Virus record (IMG/VR): IMGVR_UViG_3300048987_000006
Coordinates: 1-34,776 of that record
DNA: 34,776 nt
Reading direction: 5' to 3' (one strand)
From: a virus
Made by a program: the position numbers and the translations under genes. A model generated the notes under the pieces. The model searched no databases. It was not told the DNA's origin and worked only from the letters and a program-made list of their open reading frames with translations. Positions 19,603 through 28,983 of this stretch are shown one piece after another (the first letter of the stretch is position 1; every line of letters begins with the position of its first letter).

Positions 19603-19770
19603 TTATGTGCAGACTTTGCGCCCAGCTACTGTTATACAGACCAATGGTGAGGGGCTGTTAGAAGACCCAGGACGCGGCTTAGGACTAGGGTGGTTACTTG
19701 GCTTAGGGTTTGGGGTGTTCGTGTCTCCTGGCGGCTTAGGGCTTGTCTGTGGCGGCGTTGAGCCGCCCCC
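19603..19770 (-). pseudogene. proline-rich frame without a start codon
   Basis: This frame is open from after a TAG at 19885-19887 to TAA at 19603-19605. Its coding-like part has three [SN]PKP units (TSPKPPG, PNPKPSN, PSPKPRPG) and ends PLVCITVAGRKVCT. It contains no ATG or GTG, and its only TTG is near the 3' end. It is +1 relative to the spanin-like gene ending at 19772. It may be reached by +1 frameshifting at CGA-TAG-C, be an embedded spanin subunit with a non-canonical start, or reflect a sequencing or mutational indel. Confidence 0.4.
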
Positions 19771-19771
19771 G

Positions 19772-20122
19772 CTATCGCTGGCCCGATGAGGGCTGTGGCG
19801 AACCTCCCCTCTGGGGGAATGGGAGCCGCACCTGGCAAGCTTTAGCAGTAAGATTTTGGTCGTGCTGTGTGAGCGGGAATCCTGCTAGCTGCTGTAGTCG
19901 GTCCAGCTTCTGGGCTGTAGCGCAGCTTCGCTGCCCCGACGCCTCGGCGTGAATATCTAAGGCGCTCTGAATATTCTTAGCCAAGTGTGTCACCTTGTTG
20001 TTGGACTCAGTAATTGCAGTTCGGGCGCTAGTGGTAAGCAGCCAAGCTAATCCTAAGATGAGGCCGGTAGTTATAAGTGCTGTCATAAACATCATCAAGA
20101 ACCGCTGTAGTGTTAGACTCAT
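19772..20122 (-). CDS. i-spanin-like membrane protein
   Basis: A 116-residue protein with one N-terminal membrane span (MMFMTALITTGLILGLAWLL), then a helical periplasmic-type region with a Cys pair (SCATAQKLDRLQQL and KACQ) and a Gln/Pro/Ser end. The size and topology resemble an Rz-type inner-membrane spanin. The C-terminal VRLPFPQRGG and PQPSSGQR leads naturally into the proline-rich frame that continues beyond its stop, so the full product may be longer. It lies next to the amidase and holin-like genes. Confidence 0.55.
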   Translation of the reverse strand: MSLTLQRFLMMFMTALITTGLILGLAWLLTTSARTAITESNNKVTHLAKNIQSALDIHAEASGQRSCATAQKLDRLQQLAGFPLTQHDQNLTAKACQVRLPFPQRGGSPQPSSGQR

Positions 20123-20123
20123 A

Positions 20124-20378
20124 CTACTTACCCCCTACGTGGGACAGTATAAGATAGATAGCCCCAAGTATGGAGGCCAATGTCCCAAGTAAACCACCTA
20201 CAAGTCCAAAGAATTTCACGTCTAGCCTGCTTAGACGATTCTCTATGTTCTCCATGCGGTCATCTGTCGCCTTGCCTAGTGAGTCGAACTTAGTTCGTAC
20301 TTCTCCCTCAAAGCTACGTAGCTCGCTGTAGATATCTTTGTTGGTTATGCGAACTCCGTCGCCATTGGAGTCAGTCAT
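20124..20378 (-). CDS. holin / XhlA-like tail-anchored membrane protein
   Basis: An 84-residue protein. A charged helical N-terminal region forms a coiled coil (ELRSFEGEVRTKFDSLG, ENIENRLSRLD). It is followed by a C-terminal hydrophobic span (FFGLVGGLLGTLASILG, AIYLILSHV). This tail-anchored design matches hemolysin XhlA-type phage lysis proteins. It is coupled to the amidase by TAATG. A role in getting the endolysin across the membrane is likely by family and context. Confidence 0.65.
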   Translation of the reverse strand: MTDSNGDGVRITNKDIYSELRSFEGEVRTKFDSLGKATDDRMENIENRLSRLDVKFFGLVGGLLGTLASILGAIYLILSHVGGK

Positions 20379-20935
20379 TACTTCCCCGCTCGAATCCGCT
20401 TGACCTGCTTCTTGACCATCCTCATAAAGGTGCGCTTAGGGAAGTTCTGTCCAGGGTCGGTGTGCGTGGACTCATGGAATGCATAAGAAACCACGTAGTG
20501 AAACGTGATGCCCTTCTGCATGTGCTGTAGCTGCGTTGGGTCAGTTAAGTACACCAGCGGTATACTGTCTTCTAAGGCCCATCGAGCCACTATAATAGCG
20601 CCCTTTTTCAGCATACGCCGGTGGGTAGGATTCATCCATGACAACTTGGTCCATGCGGCGTGGGCCGCAAACTCCAAGCCACGGCCATACATATTACCGT
20701 GGGGGCCTGCCTGATATGCCTCTACGTTAGTCGGAAGACAGTGGTAGCATTCGTTAGCATCGGTGATTCCGTGTGTCGAAACCTGCGCCACTGGGTTCTC
20801 AAACGTGGCCTTTGCCCCCGCAGCGGTGTCACCCTCGGTCGAATGTAGGATAATCCACAGACGATGCTCGGGAGGTCTAGCCCCACCGTGGTTGCTGGCT
20901 GGTATGTTGGCTGGCTTACAATCTAGCGTTGGCAT
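20378..20935 (-). CDS. N-acetylmuramoyl-L-alanine amidase endolysin
   Basis: A 185-residue Amidase_2-type enzyme. It cuts the bond between MurNAc and L-Ala in peptidoglycan to lyse the host. LWIILHSTEGD (26-36) provides the first zinc His (31), YHCLPTNVEAYQAGP and GRGLEF the central core, and STHTDPGQNFP (156-166) the final His/Asp ligands. No separate wall-binding domain is seen; the basic C-terminus (RMVKKQVKRIRAGK) may bind the wall or membrane. No signal peptide, so it needs the nearby holin. GGGGGG precedes the ATG. Confidence 0.85.
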   Translation of the reverse strand: MPTLDCKPANIPASNHGGARPPEHRLWIILHSTEGDTAAGAKATFENPVAQVSTHGITDANECYHCLPTNVEAYQAGPHGNMYGRGLEFAAHAAWTKLSWMNPTHRRMLKKGAIIVARWALEDSIPLVYLTDPTQLQHMQKGITFHYVVSYAFHESTHTDPGQNFPKRTFMRMVKKQVKRIRAGK

Positions 20936-20946
20936 GTTCCCCCCTA

Positions 20947-23900
20947 TTACTGTATAGCATTCTGGAATATGGCTTGCTGCTGCTCTGGGAGCGGGTTGGT
21001 ATTCAGTGTTGCGGGCTGTGGGAAGCCTAGGTAATTATAGAGCGACGGACTAAGCTGAGCAGGGTCCGGCAGGGTGATGCCCCGCTGCTTGTAATTGTCC
21101 AGCACCGGCTTGATGTGGTCGTAGTAGAAAGCCAACTCATTGCTGTTAAGACTCTGGTTGTCGATGGTGGTGGTGCCCTGGCCTAACAGCCACGACACTA
21201 TGTTACCTGTACGCCTTTTGGTTGCGTTAGGCTCCCCGGTCACCCAGTCATGGAACCTGGCGAAGATGGGGATACCCGATAGGATATTCTGCACCTGGTC
21301 GGTAATCATCGGGTTACCCTTAACATCGTGCTGCACAAAGGGGCTTATAACCTGCGCAATACCAGGCAGCTTGGCCCAGCCCGCTAGTGGCACCAGCTTA
21401 CCCTCAAGGGGTGCCCCGCTAAAGATGTTCTTCTTGAACACGGTGGACTCAAGTATAGGCATAATTATCGGCAGCGCCGAAGTCACATACTCGTTAGCGC
21501 CCTTGTAGAGGTCTGACATAGGGAGGCTCATGGTCATTAGTTGCAGTCCCTGGTCACCTTTGTGCTTGACGAATGGCAGCGGGAACATGGTTTCGTCCCG
21601 CATCCACTCGGGTAGGTCCCTGCGGATTTTGTCTGGGTCTACCCCAGTGGCACCAAGAGCCGCATTAGACAGTTTCATAATAGCGAGTTGTCGTGCGGGG
21701 TTCTCCAATATCTGGTGAATCTGGAAGGGTATGTTGGTCCGCATGAACTTGTAGAACGGCACCACGTCACGGATGAACCGTTCGGCATCGGTGAGGTCGG
21801 TGTAGTCACCATGCCGCATCATCACGTAGGCCCTGGCTCCCATAATGTCGCCCTCTGTCTGGCGCATACCGGCAGCCATAGCCGCATAACGGTGGAAGGT
21901 AAGCTCATTGTCCATAGCGTGAGAGGCTTTTTCCTCAACCCAATGGTAGGGCTTGCCGGGGAAGAACTCTCCCGCCCGCTTCACCTGACCGGGTATGCCA
22001 GAGTGGTCTATGACCCCACGACCTATGCGGGCAGCTTCTTCATTTGCTGTTATGATATCTCGCACCGTCTGGGTGTTGGTCGAGTTGACCCCCGCCCTAG
22101 ACCACAGGTTACCCACGTCCCGCCAGCGTACCGCCTGGTCGGGCGGGAAGTGCTGGGCTAGGTGCAGGTCATCTATGATTTTCTGTGGCACCAAGGAAGT
22201 CTCTCGGGCCACATCATTGAACTTGTTAGTCCCTAGCTGCATCGCCCTGCTAATGGGTATGGCTACCTCATCGTAGTCGTGGATGATGTTCTGAGAGTCA
22301 CCGATGAAGTTGTTGAAGAAGTGGCCGATGTTGATGCGTCCGTGGAACCCAGGGTTCATCACGGTAGCCCACTTCTTCCACGGCCCCAACAGGAACCTGC
22401 GCCACAGTTGACGCATCTCGCCCACGTCCTTGTAGAACATGCCGGTGTTGTTGACTTCTCTGGCGATGTAGGCAGGCATAGACCAGCCCTCAAACCCTCG
22501 CAGCATGAGAGGCTCAAAGCCTGTGCGGTTCTCAGCAGCTTTGACGAAGGCAGGCTGTATGTCGTGCATCTTCGTAGTGAATGCAGTAACCACCTTGTTG
22601 TGCTCGTCTATAGCGCCCTGCACTTTGGACTTGAGCAGGTCAAGGTGGGAAAGTTGAGCCTCCGAGAAGGCGTCCCGGTGGTCGTCTATCTGGGCTATGG
22701 TCTTGCCGAACCGCTCGGCATGGTCCTGCATGAGAGCGTCCTGGTACTGCCACGACTTCTCCATAGACTTGCGGTACTCGTAGCCCCGCTCAGAAACCTC
22801 TTTACCCAGGCTGTTTATAGCTGCATCATCTGACGTGAAGGGCAACCACTTGAACTGGTGGCCTTGCACGAACCCACCCGCTGGGTTAATACCCAGGTCG
22901 GACAGGTAAGCCAGTCGGCGGTTAGACATTCCAAGGGCTTCTTCTCTAATACCCTGAGCTATGCGCTCGGTGTTCGCCACGTGAGCTTTAATAGGGTCGT
23001 GCTGGAAAACATTGAGTTCATCGGGGAGGTTGAAGGTCTGTCCGTTCAAGCCTCGCTCACGCAGGTCTTGCTTGATGAGCTTCTCTGCAGTAAGGATATC
23101 CATATCACGGTACTTGCGTTCCATCTGGTAGGCCCGTACCGGGGTGCGGTAAATCATAGGGTCACCGTCACCACGCACAGCGGAGTGGAACTCCGGGGTG
23201 CTTATGCGGGCATCATAGCCGTGGGTCTGTATGACGTGATTAGCGTTCTCGTCAATGACCTTGACCCGCTGGCCCAGGTGGTTGCCTAGTGCCTTCTCCT
23301 TCTCGCTAGCGTCAAGCATCACACCCGAGATGCTACCATCTTCGTTACGTATGATGATGCTGTCCTTGCCAGCGTTGTGCGCTGCAGCAGTCACACCTTC
23401 TTGAATCTTCTCCTGACGAACATGCTCCCAGCCGGTGTCGCCAATGGCATAGGGATGGTCCGCAAGGATGCGGTCCCTGGCAGCGTCTACTGATTCGGTG
23501 GCATCTTTGACCCATTGCTCGTATATGGCTTGGTCGTTACCGATAGCCCCTGCTGTCTTGTTGATGTACAGCGGGTTGAGCGGGCGCACTCCCATAGGCA
23601 CAGGCTTACCAATGGGGCTGGACCTGAATACCTCTGAGGGCCGAAGGTCTGCATTAACGTGGTCTTCCCACTCGACAGCAGGAACAGACACACCCTTACC
23701 GCCCTGCTCGCCAGCAACTCGGCTTACCCGAACAGGGAGGTTCTCAAATTGGTGGTGGCCTTCGGAGACAAGCTGCTCTGCGGCAGCGAGGCGGTGGTTA
23801 CCTTCTTCAAGTAGCACCGAACTCTTGGTCGGATTGTAGGTCAGAATGAGTGGTTCTTTAATACCGTTCTGCAGAATGTCATCTTTGAGGGGCTGTAGGT

Positions 23901-26289
23901 CCGTCATAGGCTTGGCAGCCCGGTCATACTCTCGGTACTTCTTGAGGGTAGATATAGGCATAGGCTCTGCTATGTCTCCATAGCTGTCCTTAACCCAATC
24001 ACCGGGGGGTCGAATACCGGGCGGTGTCAGCGGTAGTTCTTGGCGAACCGATGAGAAGTGGATACCCGCTGCGTTAATGTCTTCCCCGCCACGAATATCT
24101 TGCGGACCAAAACCGGATTTGTGCAGACCCTCGTAGCGAGCACCGCCAGGGCTGTACCAGAATACCTGGTTGCGAGTGTCCTTGAGAGTACCGACCTGCC
24201 AGTCTTTGGTCTGGTCGAAGGTCAGCTTAATGGCACCGTCATAGTCGGTGGTAATGTCGGCTATGTTCATCCCCGCCTTGAGGCCCTCAAGACGCAGCTT
24301 GTTGGCTATAGTGCCTTGCTCCCACAGACTGGTCTTCTCGCCGGGGGTAAGCTCGGCATCCAGGCGCTTCACATCCGCTATTTGCTTCTGTACCCTGGCT
24401 AGGCCGTGGGCCGCAACCTCATCGGTTGGGTCCTTGGCTACAAGAGATGCATAACGTTCTAGCTCAGGAGCGAAGTACTGCTCTGGGTTGGCGGTTAAGG
24501 CCCCGGTGCGGTCAAGTAGCTTAGGAGGAACCTGGCCTTTGAATAGGCTGTACAGCTTCTGCCTCTCGGGGTCAGGAGAAAACTCTTTCTGCCAACCTTT
24601 AAGCAGTTCCTCTTTGCCTTTGAGTAGAACATCTGACTCAGGCTCGTACAGCTTGTAGCCGTAGTTCTCTATAACGTGGTCGTACAGCCCGTTGGTAGCT
24701 CTCTCGGTCTGTGCGGCAATCTTACCGGCAAGCCCACCAGCCCGCCATGCGGCAGCGTGGCTAGACAGGCTAGAGGTAATCTGCCCCATTTGGTCGGCAG
24801 CCCGGTAGTACATAGAGCCGAAGCCCAGCTTACTGCCACCCAGGTAGTTAGCGAGTTGGGAATTGGTGTCCTTGATGCCTTGGAAACCATCTGTGAGGGC
24901 GGTCTGCCAGTCCTTCATGGTGGCCATGCCGCCGTTCTTTAGAGCCACACTACCAACCTCAGCCAAGGCTGGGTCGTCTAGTATGGAGCTAACACGGACA
25001 GCAGCAGAGGTACCAGCAAAGAAATTCTTGAATGCAGTAAAGCCCAGCTTCTCCGTCCAGGGTATACTGGGGGAGACGTACCGGAAGGTAGTGAAGGGGA
25101 AGGCTACTCGCAGCCGTACCCCACGCAAGGCACCGGATGCGGCCTTGCCCATCTCGTAGTCTGTACGACCGAAGAAACTGAGATGGTTGCCTTGGGTACG
25201 CAGCTTGTTTAGTGCATCCTCTACTGTGCTTTTGCTGAGGGTCGAACCGTCAGCCAGAGGAATCTCCGCTGGGAGGTTATAAAGGTGGCCGGATGCAGCA
25301 GCTTTGTACACGGTGTCGTAGGCGCTAAGAGAGGCTTTCTGCGCTTCTTCTGAAACCAGGTTGGTGGTAAGAGTAGCTGCACCCCCAGCCATATCCTCAT
25401 CCATGAACCTAACGCCCCGGAAGTGGTCAAGTAACTTGCCTGCTGTTTCTGCGGCACTTCTGCCGCCGAGTTCTTCAAGGGACTTGGTAGCAAGTTCCTT
25501 GCCCAGAACCTCGGTGCCTGCGGTACGTGCGGCAGTCTCGGCCACAGTAGCCGACCCCACGCCCGCTGCGCCAACAGTGAGCCAGGTCAGAGGGTCGTCT
25601 ACAATGTCCATCCCCAGACCCAGGACAGACTTCATAATACTGTTGTGAATGCCCCACTTCTCCATCACGTCAGCGCCGGTGGCGTCTGACTGACCGGAGA
25701 GAGCCTGCCAAGTGTCTCGGAAGAACCCACCCCCCGGAGTCTTGTTGGTTATAAGCTCGGGGATGATGTGCATAGGGCGGGAGATAATGTCCACGACCTT
25801 AGCGCCTATGCTACCCGCAGCGCCCAGCACATCACCTACAACATGCTTAACGCTGTCCCAGAAGCTGTGGTGCTCGGGCGGAGCCTGCGAAGCATCGGCT
25901 GGCTGCCCGGTCATCTGCTGTGCAATCTGTGCCGCAGCCTCGGGGTTATAGGTAGCAATCTTGGCTATAGCCGAGTAGTTCGCAGCAAGCTGGTCATTGG
26001 GGTTGGCATACAGAGTAGGGTTCTGGCCCGCCACCGGCAACTGTTGGAACACCGACATAGGCACACCAAGGGTGTCAGCCACGGTGGAGTTCTGTGATTG
26101 CAACGCAGTCTGGGTTGTGGTGGTGCTTGCGCCCCCAGGCCCATACTGTAGCTGTGCTGGGGTCACCTGCTGGGTAGAGCTTGGGAACACACTCTGAGGT
26201 AATGAAGCCGGGAACACACTCCCCGACAGCGCACTACCAGTAGTCGGAAAAACCGACTGTTGGGCTAGTGCATCTTGCGTCATTACCAT
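20947..26289 (-). CDS. giant polyvalent / putative ejected virion protein
   Basis: A 1780-residue protein, the largest gene. The N-terminus is low-complexity Gln/Ser/Pro with repeats (SVFPTTG, SVFPASL, SVFPSST). Helical membrane-like stretches follow near 130-260. Around 705-750 (VFWYSPGGARYEGLHKSG, then GIHFSS) and 895-990 (MGVRPLNPLYIN, DSIIIRNEDG) are pieces resembling an ART-like toxin domain, and a ParB-like domain lies between them (NGIKEPLILTYN, LLEEGNHRLAAAEQL, near 795-835). The C-terminal third (DVVPFYKFMRTNIPFQ near 1510) resembles large polyvalent phage proteins. It is probably packaged and injected with the DNA. Coupled to the next gene by TAATG. Confidence 0.7.
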   Translation of the reverse strand: MVMTQDALAQQSVFPTTGSALSGSVFPASLPQSVFPSSTQQVTPAQLQYGPGGASTTTTQTALQSQNSTVADTLGVPMSVFQQLPVAGQNPTLYANPNDQLAANYSAIAKIATYNPEAAAQIAQQMTGQPADASQAPPEHHSFWDSVKHVVGDVLGAAGSIGAKVVDIISRPMHIIPELITNKTPGGGFFRDTWQALSGQSDATGADVMEKWGIHNSIMKSVLGLGMDIVDDPLTWLTVGAAGVGSATVAETAARTAGTEVLGKELATKSLEELGGRSAAETAGKLLDHFRGVRFMDEDMAGGAATLTTNLVSEEAQKASLSAYDTVYKAAASGHLYNLPAEIPLADGSTLSKSTVEDALNKLRTQGNHLSFFGRTDYEMGKAASGALRGVRLRVAFPFTTFRYVSPSIPWTEKLGFTAFKNFFAGTSAAVRVSSILDDPALAEVGSVALKNGGMATMKDWQTALTDGFQGIKDTNSQLANYLGGSKLGFGSMYYRAADQMGQITSSLSSHAAAWRAGGLAGKIAAQTERATNGLYDHVIENYGYKLYEPESDVLLKGKEELLKGWQKEFSPDPERQKLYSLFKGQVPPKLLDRTGALTANPEQYFAPELERYASLVAKDPTDEVAAHGLARVQKQIADVKRLDAELTPGEKTSLWEQGTIANKLRLEGLKAGMNIADITTDYDGAIKLTFDQTKDWQVGTLKDTRNQVFWYSPGGARYEGLHKSGFGPQDIRGGEDINAAGIHFSSVRQELPLTPPGIRPPGDWVKDSYGDIAEPMPISTLKKYREYDRAAKPMTDLQPLKDDILQNGIKEPLILTYNPTKSSVLLEEGNHRLAAAEQLVSEGHHQFENLPVRVSRVAGEQGGKGVSVPAVEWEDHVNADLRPSEVFRSSPIGKPVPMGVRPLNPLYINKTAGAIGNDQAIYEQWVKDATESVDAARDRILADHPYAIGDTGWEHVRQEKIQEGVTAAAHNAGKDSIIIRNEDGSISGVMLDASEKEKALGNHLGQRVKVIDENANHVIQTHGYDARISTPEFHSAVRGDGDPMIYRTPVRAYQMERKYRDMDILTAEKLIKQDLRERGLNGQTFNLPDELNVFQHDPIKAHVANTERIAQGIREEALGMSNRRLAYLSDLGINPAGGFVQGHQFKWLPFTSDDAAINSLGKEVSERGYEYRKSMEKSWQYQDALMQDHAERFGKTIAQIDDHRDAFSEAQLSHLDLLKSKVQGAIDEHNKVVTAFTTKMHDIQPAFVKAAENRTGFEPLMLRGFEGWSMPAYIAREVNNTGMFYKDVGEMRQLWRRFLLGPWKKWATVMNPGFHGRINIGHFFNNFIGDSQNIIHDYDEVAIPISRAMQLGTNKFNDVARETSLVPQKIIDDLHLAQHFPPDQAVRWRDVGNLWSRAGVNSTNTQTVRDIITANEEAARIGRGVIDHSGIPGQVKRAGEFFPGKPYHWVEEKASHAMDNELTFHRYAAMAAGMRQTEGDIMGARAYVMMRHGDYTDLTDAERFIRDVVPFYKFMRTNIPFQIHQILENPARQLAIMKLSNAALGATGVDPDKIRRDLPEWMRDETMFPLPFVKHKGDQGLQLMTMSLPMSDLYKGANEYVTSALPIIMPILESTVFKKNIFSGAPLEGKLVPLAGWAKLPGIAQVISPFVQHDVKGNPMITDQVQNILSGIPIFARFHDWVTGEPNATKRRTGNIVSWLLGQGTTTIDNQSLNSNELAFYYDHIKPVLDNYKQRGITLPDPAQLSPSLYNYLGFPQPATLNTNPLPEQQQAIFQNAIQ

Positions 26290-27635
26290 TAAACTTGTGC
26301 CCCCGAATTATCTGGATATCTCAGGTCTGCCATACGTTCTGCATCTGGCCGAGAATATCCTAGTTGTAGCGCCTGCTTGATGAAAGCGGCTCTTGCCGAC
26401 TCTAGGCCCGAAGAAGCCTGTTGCGTACGTCGCTGTTCCTGTGCGGGCGTAAGTCCGCTGGGAGTGGTTATCCCTACTTTCCTATTAGCAACCGAGTCAC
26501 CACCACCTGTGTCGGACTGGTGCTTCAAGCGGTCGGCGTCGGCCTGGCTTTGTGCAGATTGAATCTGTGCCTGAATCATCTCTTTAAGATGGTCTTTCTT
26601 ACCCTGGCCTAGCGTGGCCCATTGAGGAATGGTAGTACGAAGCGCATCTACAATGTCCTTGCTCCAAGAGTCAGCACCCGGCTGAGTGTTGTGGGTCAGG
26701 TTGTAGATGAGTTTCATAATAGGAGCACTTTGGGCGTCGGTCTGTGAGACAAGCCCCTGCGAAACCAAGTAGCTTGCAATAGTCGTGGCGTCTGCACCGG
26801 GATTATCTTGGATATATTTCATAATCTCGGGGGCCGCAGAAATCATGCTGTTGACAGCCGGACGCACTTGCTGCATTCCGGCACTACCGATTTGGCCGGT
26901 CGCCAGCTTCTGCTGGAACACGGCATTCTTGCGGTCAAGCTCAGCCTGGTACTGTGCCATAGCGAAGTCGTGTTGCATCTGGGCATTGGTCTGCTGGGCC
27001 GACAGGTTCATCTGGGCCTGCTGCAGTTTGAGGTTGGCTGTGAATTGGGCGTTAGCCGACTTGTTCTCAGCGGTCAGCACATCGGTAATACTCTGGGTCT
27101 GCCGCTGGGCGGAGTCAGCCTTCTTGCCTGCGCCCTTGGTGAACTTGTCGACCGCTTTTATATCCGCTCGGTTTTGCTTAGCAGAAACCTGCGCTGTGCC
27201 TTGGGACAGCCTGGCACCGGCCATAGCCTGTGGCAGCCTGGCTCCCTGAATAAGGCGGTCGCCCTTGGCGCTACGGACAATCTGCTTGGTGAAGGAGGCA
27301 CTACGCATATTGTCATGCACAAGCCCTGCCTCGATGCGGCTAGCAGACTTGTCGTAGAAACGGCCCTGCTTGGCTAGGCCACGGTTGAGGTTCATATAGA
27401 TGCCAGCCATTTGGCTAGTGACAGCCCTACGGCCTGCACGTTGACCCTGCTGTAGCTCTCGCCTGGTTTGGCCTATGTGCAGGTTGGGTGCGCTAATGGG
27501 GTTGACGCTGGGCGGACGTGGAATACCGCGGCCTCCACCACCACCGGGTACGTCCCTATGCTGTGGCCCACCCCCTCTGGGGCCAGACCGAACAGTTGGT
27601 GTGTTGTGGGCGCCACTCGGGTCTACGTTAGGCAT
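26289..27635 (-). CDS. Ala/Gln-rich structural or internal virion protein
   Basis: A 448-residue protein with a Gly/Pro-rich start (GPRGGGPQHRDVPGGGGG), then long Gln/Ala/Asn/Lys-rich helices (LKLQQAQMNLSAQQTNAQ, MAQYQAELDRKNAVFQQ) from about 190 to 250. A folded-looking stretch (IQDNPGADATTIASYLVSQ) follows, then another Gln-rich end. Composition and position between the giant protein and the virion hydrolase, with TAATG junctions to both, suggest one of the internal or ejected proteins of a short-tailed phage. No catalytic motif seen. Confidence 0.6.
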   Translation of the reverse strand: MPNVDPSGAHNTPTVRSGPRGGGPQHRDVPGGGGGRGIPRPPSVNPISAPNLHIGQTRRELQQGQRAGRRAVTSQMAGIYMNLNRGLAKQGRFYDKSASRIEAGLVHDNMRSASFTKQIVRSAKGDRLIQGARLPQAMAGARLSQGTAQVSAKQNRADIKAVDKFTKGAGKKADSAQRQTQSITDVLTAENKSANAQFTANLKLQQAQMNLSAQQTNAQMQHDFAMAQYQAELDRKNAVFQQKLATGQIGSAGMQQVRPAVNSMISAAPEIMKYIQDNPGADATTIASYLVSQGLVSQTDAQSAPIMKLIYNLTHNTQPGADSWSKDIVDALRTTIPQWATLGQGKKDHLKEMIQAQIQSAQSQADADRLKHQSDTGGGDSVANRKVGITTPSGLTPAQEQRRTQQASSGLESARAAFIKQALQLGYSRPDAERMADLRYPDNSGAQV

Positions 27636-28975
27636 TAGTATCCAGTCTTTCCATTAAGGTTCCCTCCGTAGTAGCCATGCCACGCTGTTTTAGGGTCGGT
27701 GTAGCGGTTTGAGATGTACTTGAAGGTGTCCAGAATCTGCTTGTATGGGTTAGAGGTTTTCTGTGCCCCCACCTTGGCCCAAGTAGAGTCAAGGAATTGC
27801 CCAATGCCATAAGCTGTTGAGTGATTATTCTGAGCAGTTGGGTCCCACCCGGACTCATGGCCGATAAGTTGGTTAATAGCGTGGCGCTCGCCTTGCCAGC
27901 CCATCTGACGAGCGAGTCGGTAAGCGAAGTGCTGGTAGTCTTGAATGTTGTTTCCACCAGTTCGCACTCCACCAACTCGGTTACCACCACCCCCGCCACC
28001 AGAGCCAGGAGGCAGACCAGGTGGTGCCCAATGTTTGTCAGCGAAGCCAACGTGCAAGTGGTCCATGTGGTCTGCGGACAGGCTAGAGTCAGAGAACTGG
28101 TTACCATATTGAGTAAGGCGGTTGCGGTAGAACAGTTCCTCTGGGCTATAAATCTTAAGCAGCCGGTTGTACAGCCAGTTCAGAGCATGCTGCTCGTCCT
28201 TCCAGGGGCCACCGCCATTGTAGTTAATGTCCAGCGCCCGACCAGAGTAGTGCAGAGAGCCTTGCGTGTGTACTGGGTCCACGCCCCCGAAGTGCGGGTT
28301 CTGTCCAACCGAGAAGCCCTTGGCCTCTAACTCTTTACCTAGTTGAACTATACCGTGAGCGTTTGCCAGCTTTCCGTGAAAAGGGGCACCACCACCACCA
28401 TAGTTCCCCTGGCCAACGTGAACCGAACCTGGTCCTGTGGAGCCGTACCCATATGGGTCTTTGCCCTGGCCACCGTAGGCACTCAAGCCTAGAGCAGCCT
28501 GCTGCTGTGCTTTCTGAAACATGAGGGTCATAAGCCCGGTACGCAGGGTGTCACCTGCATCGAGCTTGCCGGTGCGTAGTTGGTCAAGCTGCTCTTGTAG
28601 CTGCTGGTTCTGCTGCATAAGCATCTGGTCCCGCTGCATGGCTACTTCTTCCATGCCCTGAGCCTCGACCGACGAGCCGCCCAGCCCACGGTCTTCGGCA
28701 GCACTAGCTGCATCCCCTAGGCCTACATTACCCTGCTGCCTAATACCTTGCATCGCAAACTGGGTGTTGAGGCGGGACTGTTGGGACTGTGCCCGCAGGT
28801 CGGCCATTGTGGTCTGGTAGGTCTTCTTGAGGCCCAGCGCCTGCATAGCGAACTGGCCGTAGTCCTGCGGCGACAGGGGGAACGGGTCAGCAGACCGCTT
28901 GCTATTCTTATTGACCTGGGTATTCCGCATCCGGTTGGAGTTGCCGGTTGAGGGAGTACCGTCATTGTTTGCCAT
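27635..28975 (-). CDS. virion peptidoglycan hydrolase: M15-like plus lytic transglycosylase
   Basis: A 446-residue two-enzyme protein. Residues 50-160 form a Gln-rich helical region. Residues 205-312 match an M15/VanY-type zinc peptidase: SLHYSGRALDIN (240-251; His242, Asp249) and DHMDHLHVGF (302-311; His306, His308). After a Gly linker, residues 350-446 are a lytic transglycosylase: IGHESGWDP (371-379; Glu374) and AYGIGQFLDSTW (388-399). It could cut both peptide and sugar bonds to make the entry hole for DNA. It sits among the tail and ejection genes rather than the lysis genes. Confidence 0.75.
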   Translation of the reverse strand: MANNDGTPSTGNSNRMRNTQVNKNSKRSADPFPLSPQDYGQFAMQALGLKKTYQTTMADLRAQSQQSRLNTQFAMQGIRQQGNVGLGDAASAAEDRGLGGSSVEAQGMEEVAMQRDQMLMQQNQQLQEQLDQLRTGKLDAGDTLRTGLMTLMFQKAQQQAALGLSAYGGQGKDPYGYGSTGPGSVHVGQGNYGGGGAPFHGKLANAHGIVQLGKELEAKGFSVGQNPHFGGVDPVHTQGSLHYSGRALDINYNGGGPWKDEQHALNWLYNRLLKIYSPEELFYRNRLTQYGNQFSDSSLSADHMDHLHVGFADKHWAPPGLPPGSGGGGGGNRVGGVRTGGNNIQDYQHFAYRLARQMGWQGERHAINQLIGHESGWDPTAQNNHSTAYGIGQFLDSTWAKVGAQKTSNPYKQILDTFKYISNRYTDPKTAWHGYYGGNLNGKTGY

Positions 28976-28983
28976 GTGTGCTC

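Noticed and set aside
19632-19838. Minus-strand frame starting at TTG (PGAAPIPPEG)
   Set aside because: No ribosome binding site; the third frame through the same DNA is the proline-rich one with a coherent end.
27280-27660. Plus-strand Pro-rich frame (RGIPRPPPPPG) opposite the Ala/Gln-rich gene
   Set aside because: It is the complement of the Gly/Pro-rich start of the minus-strand gene.
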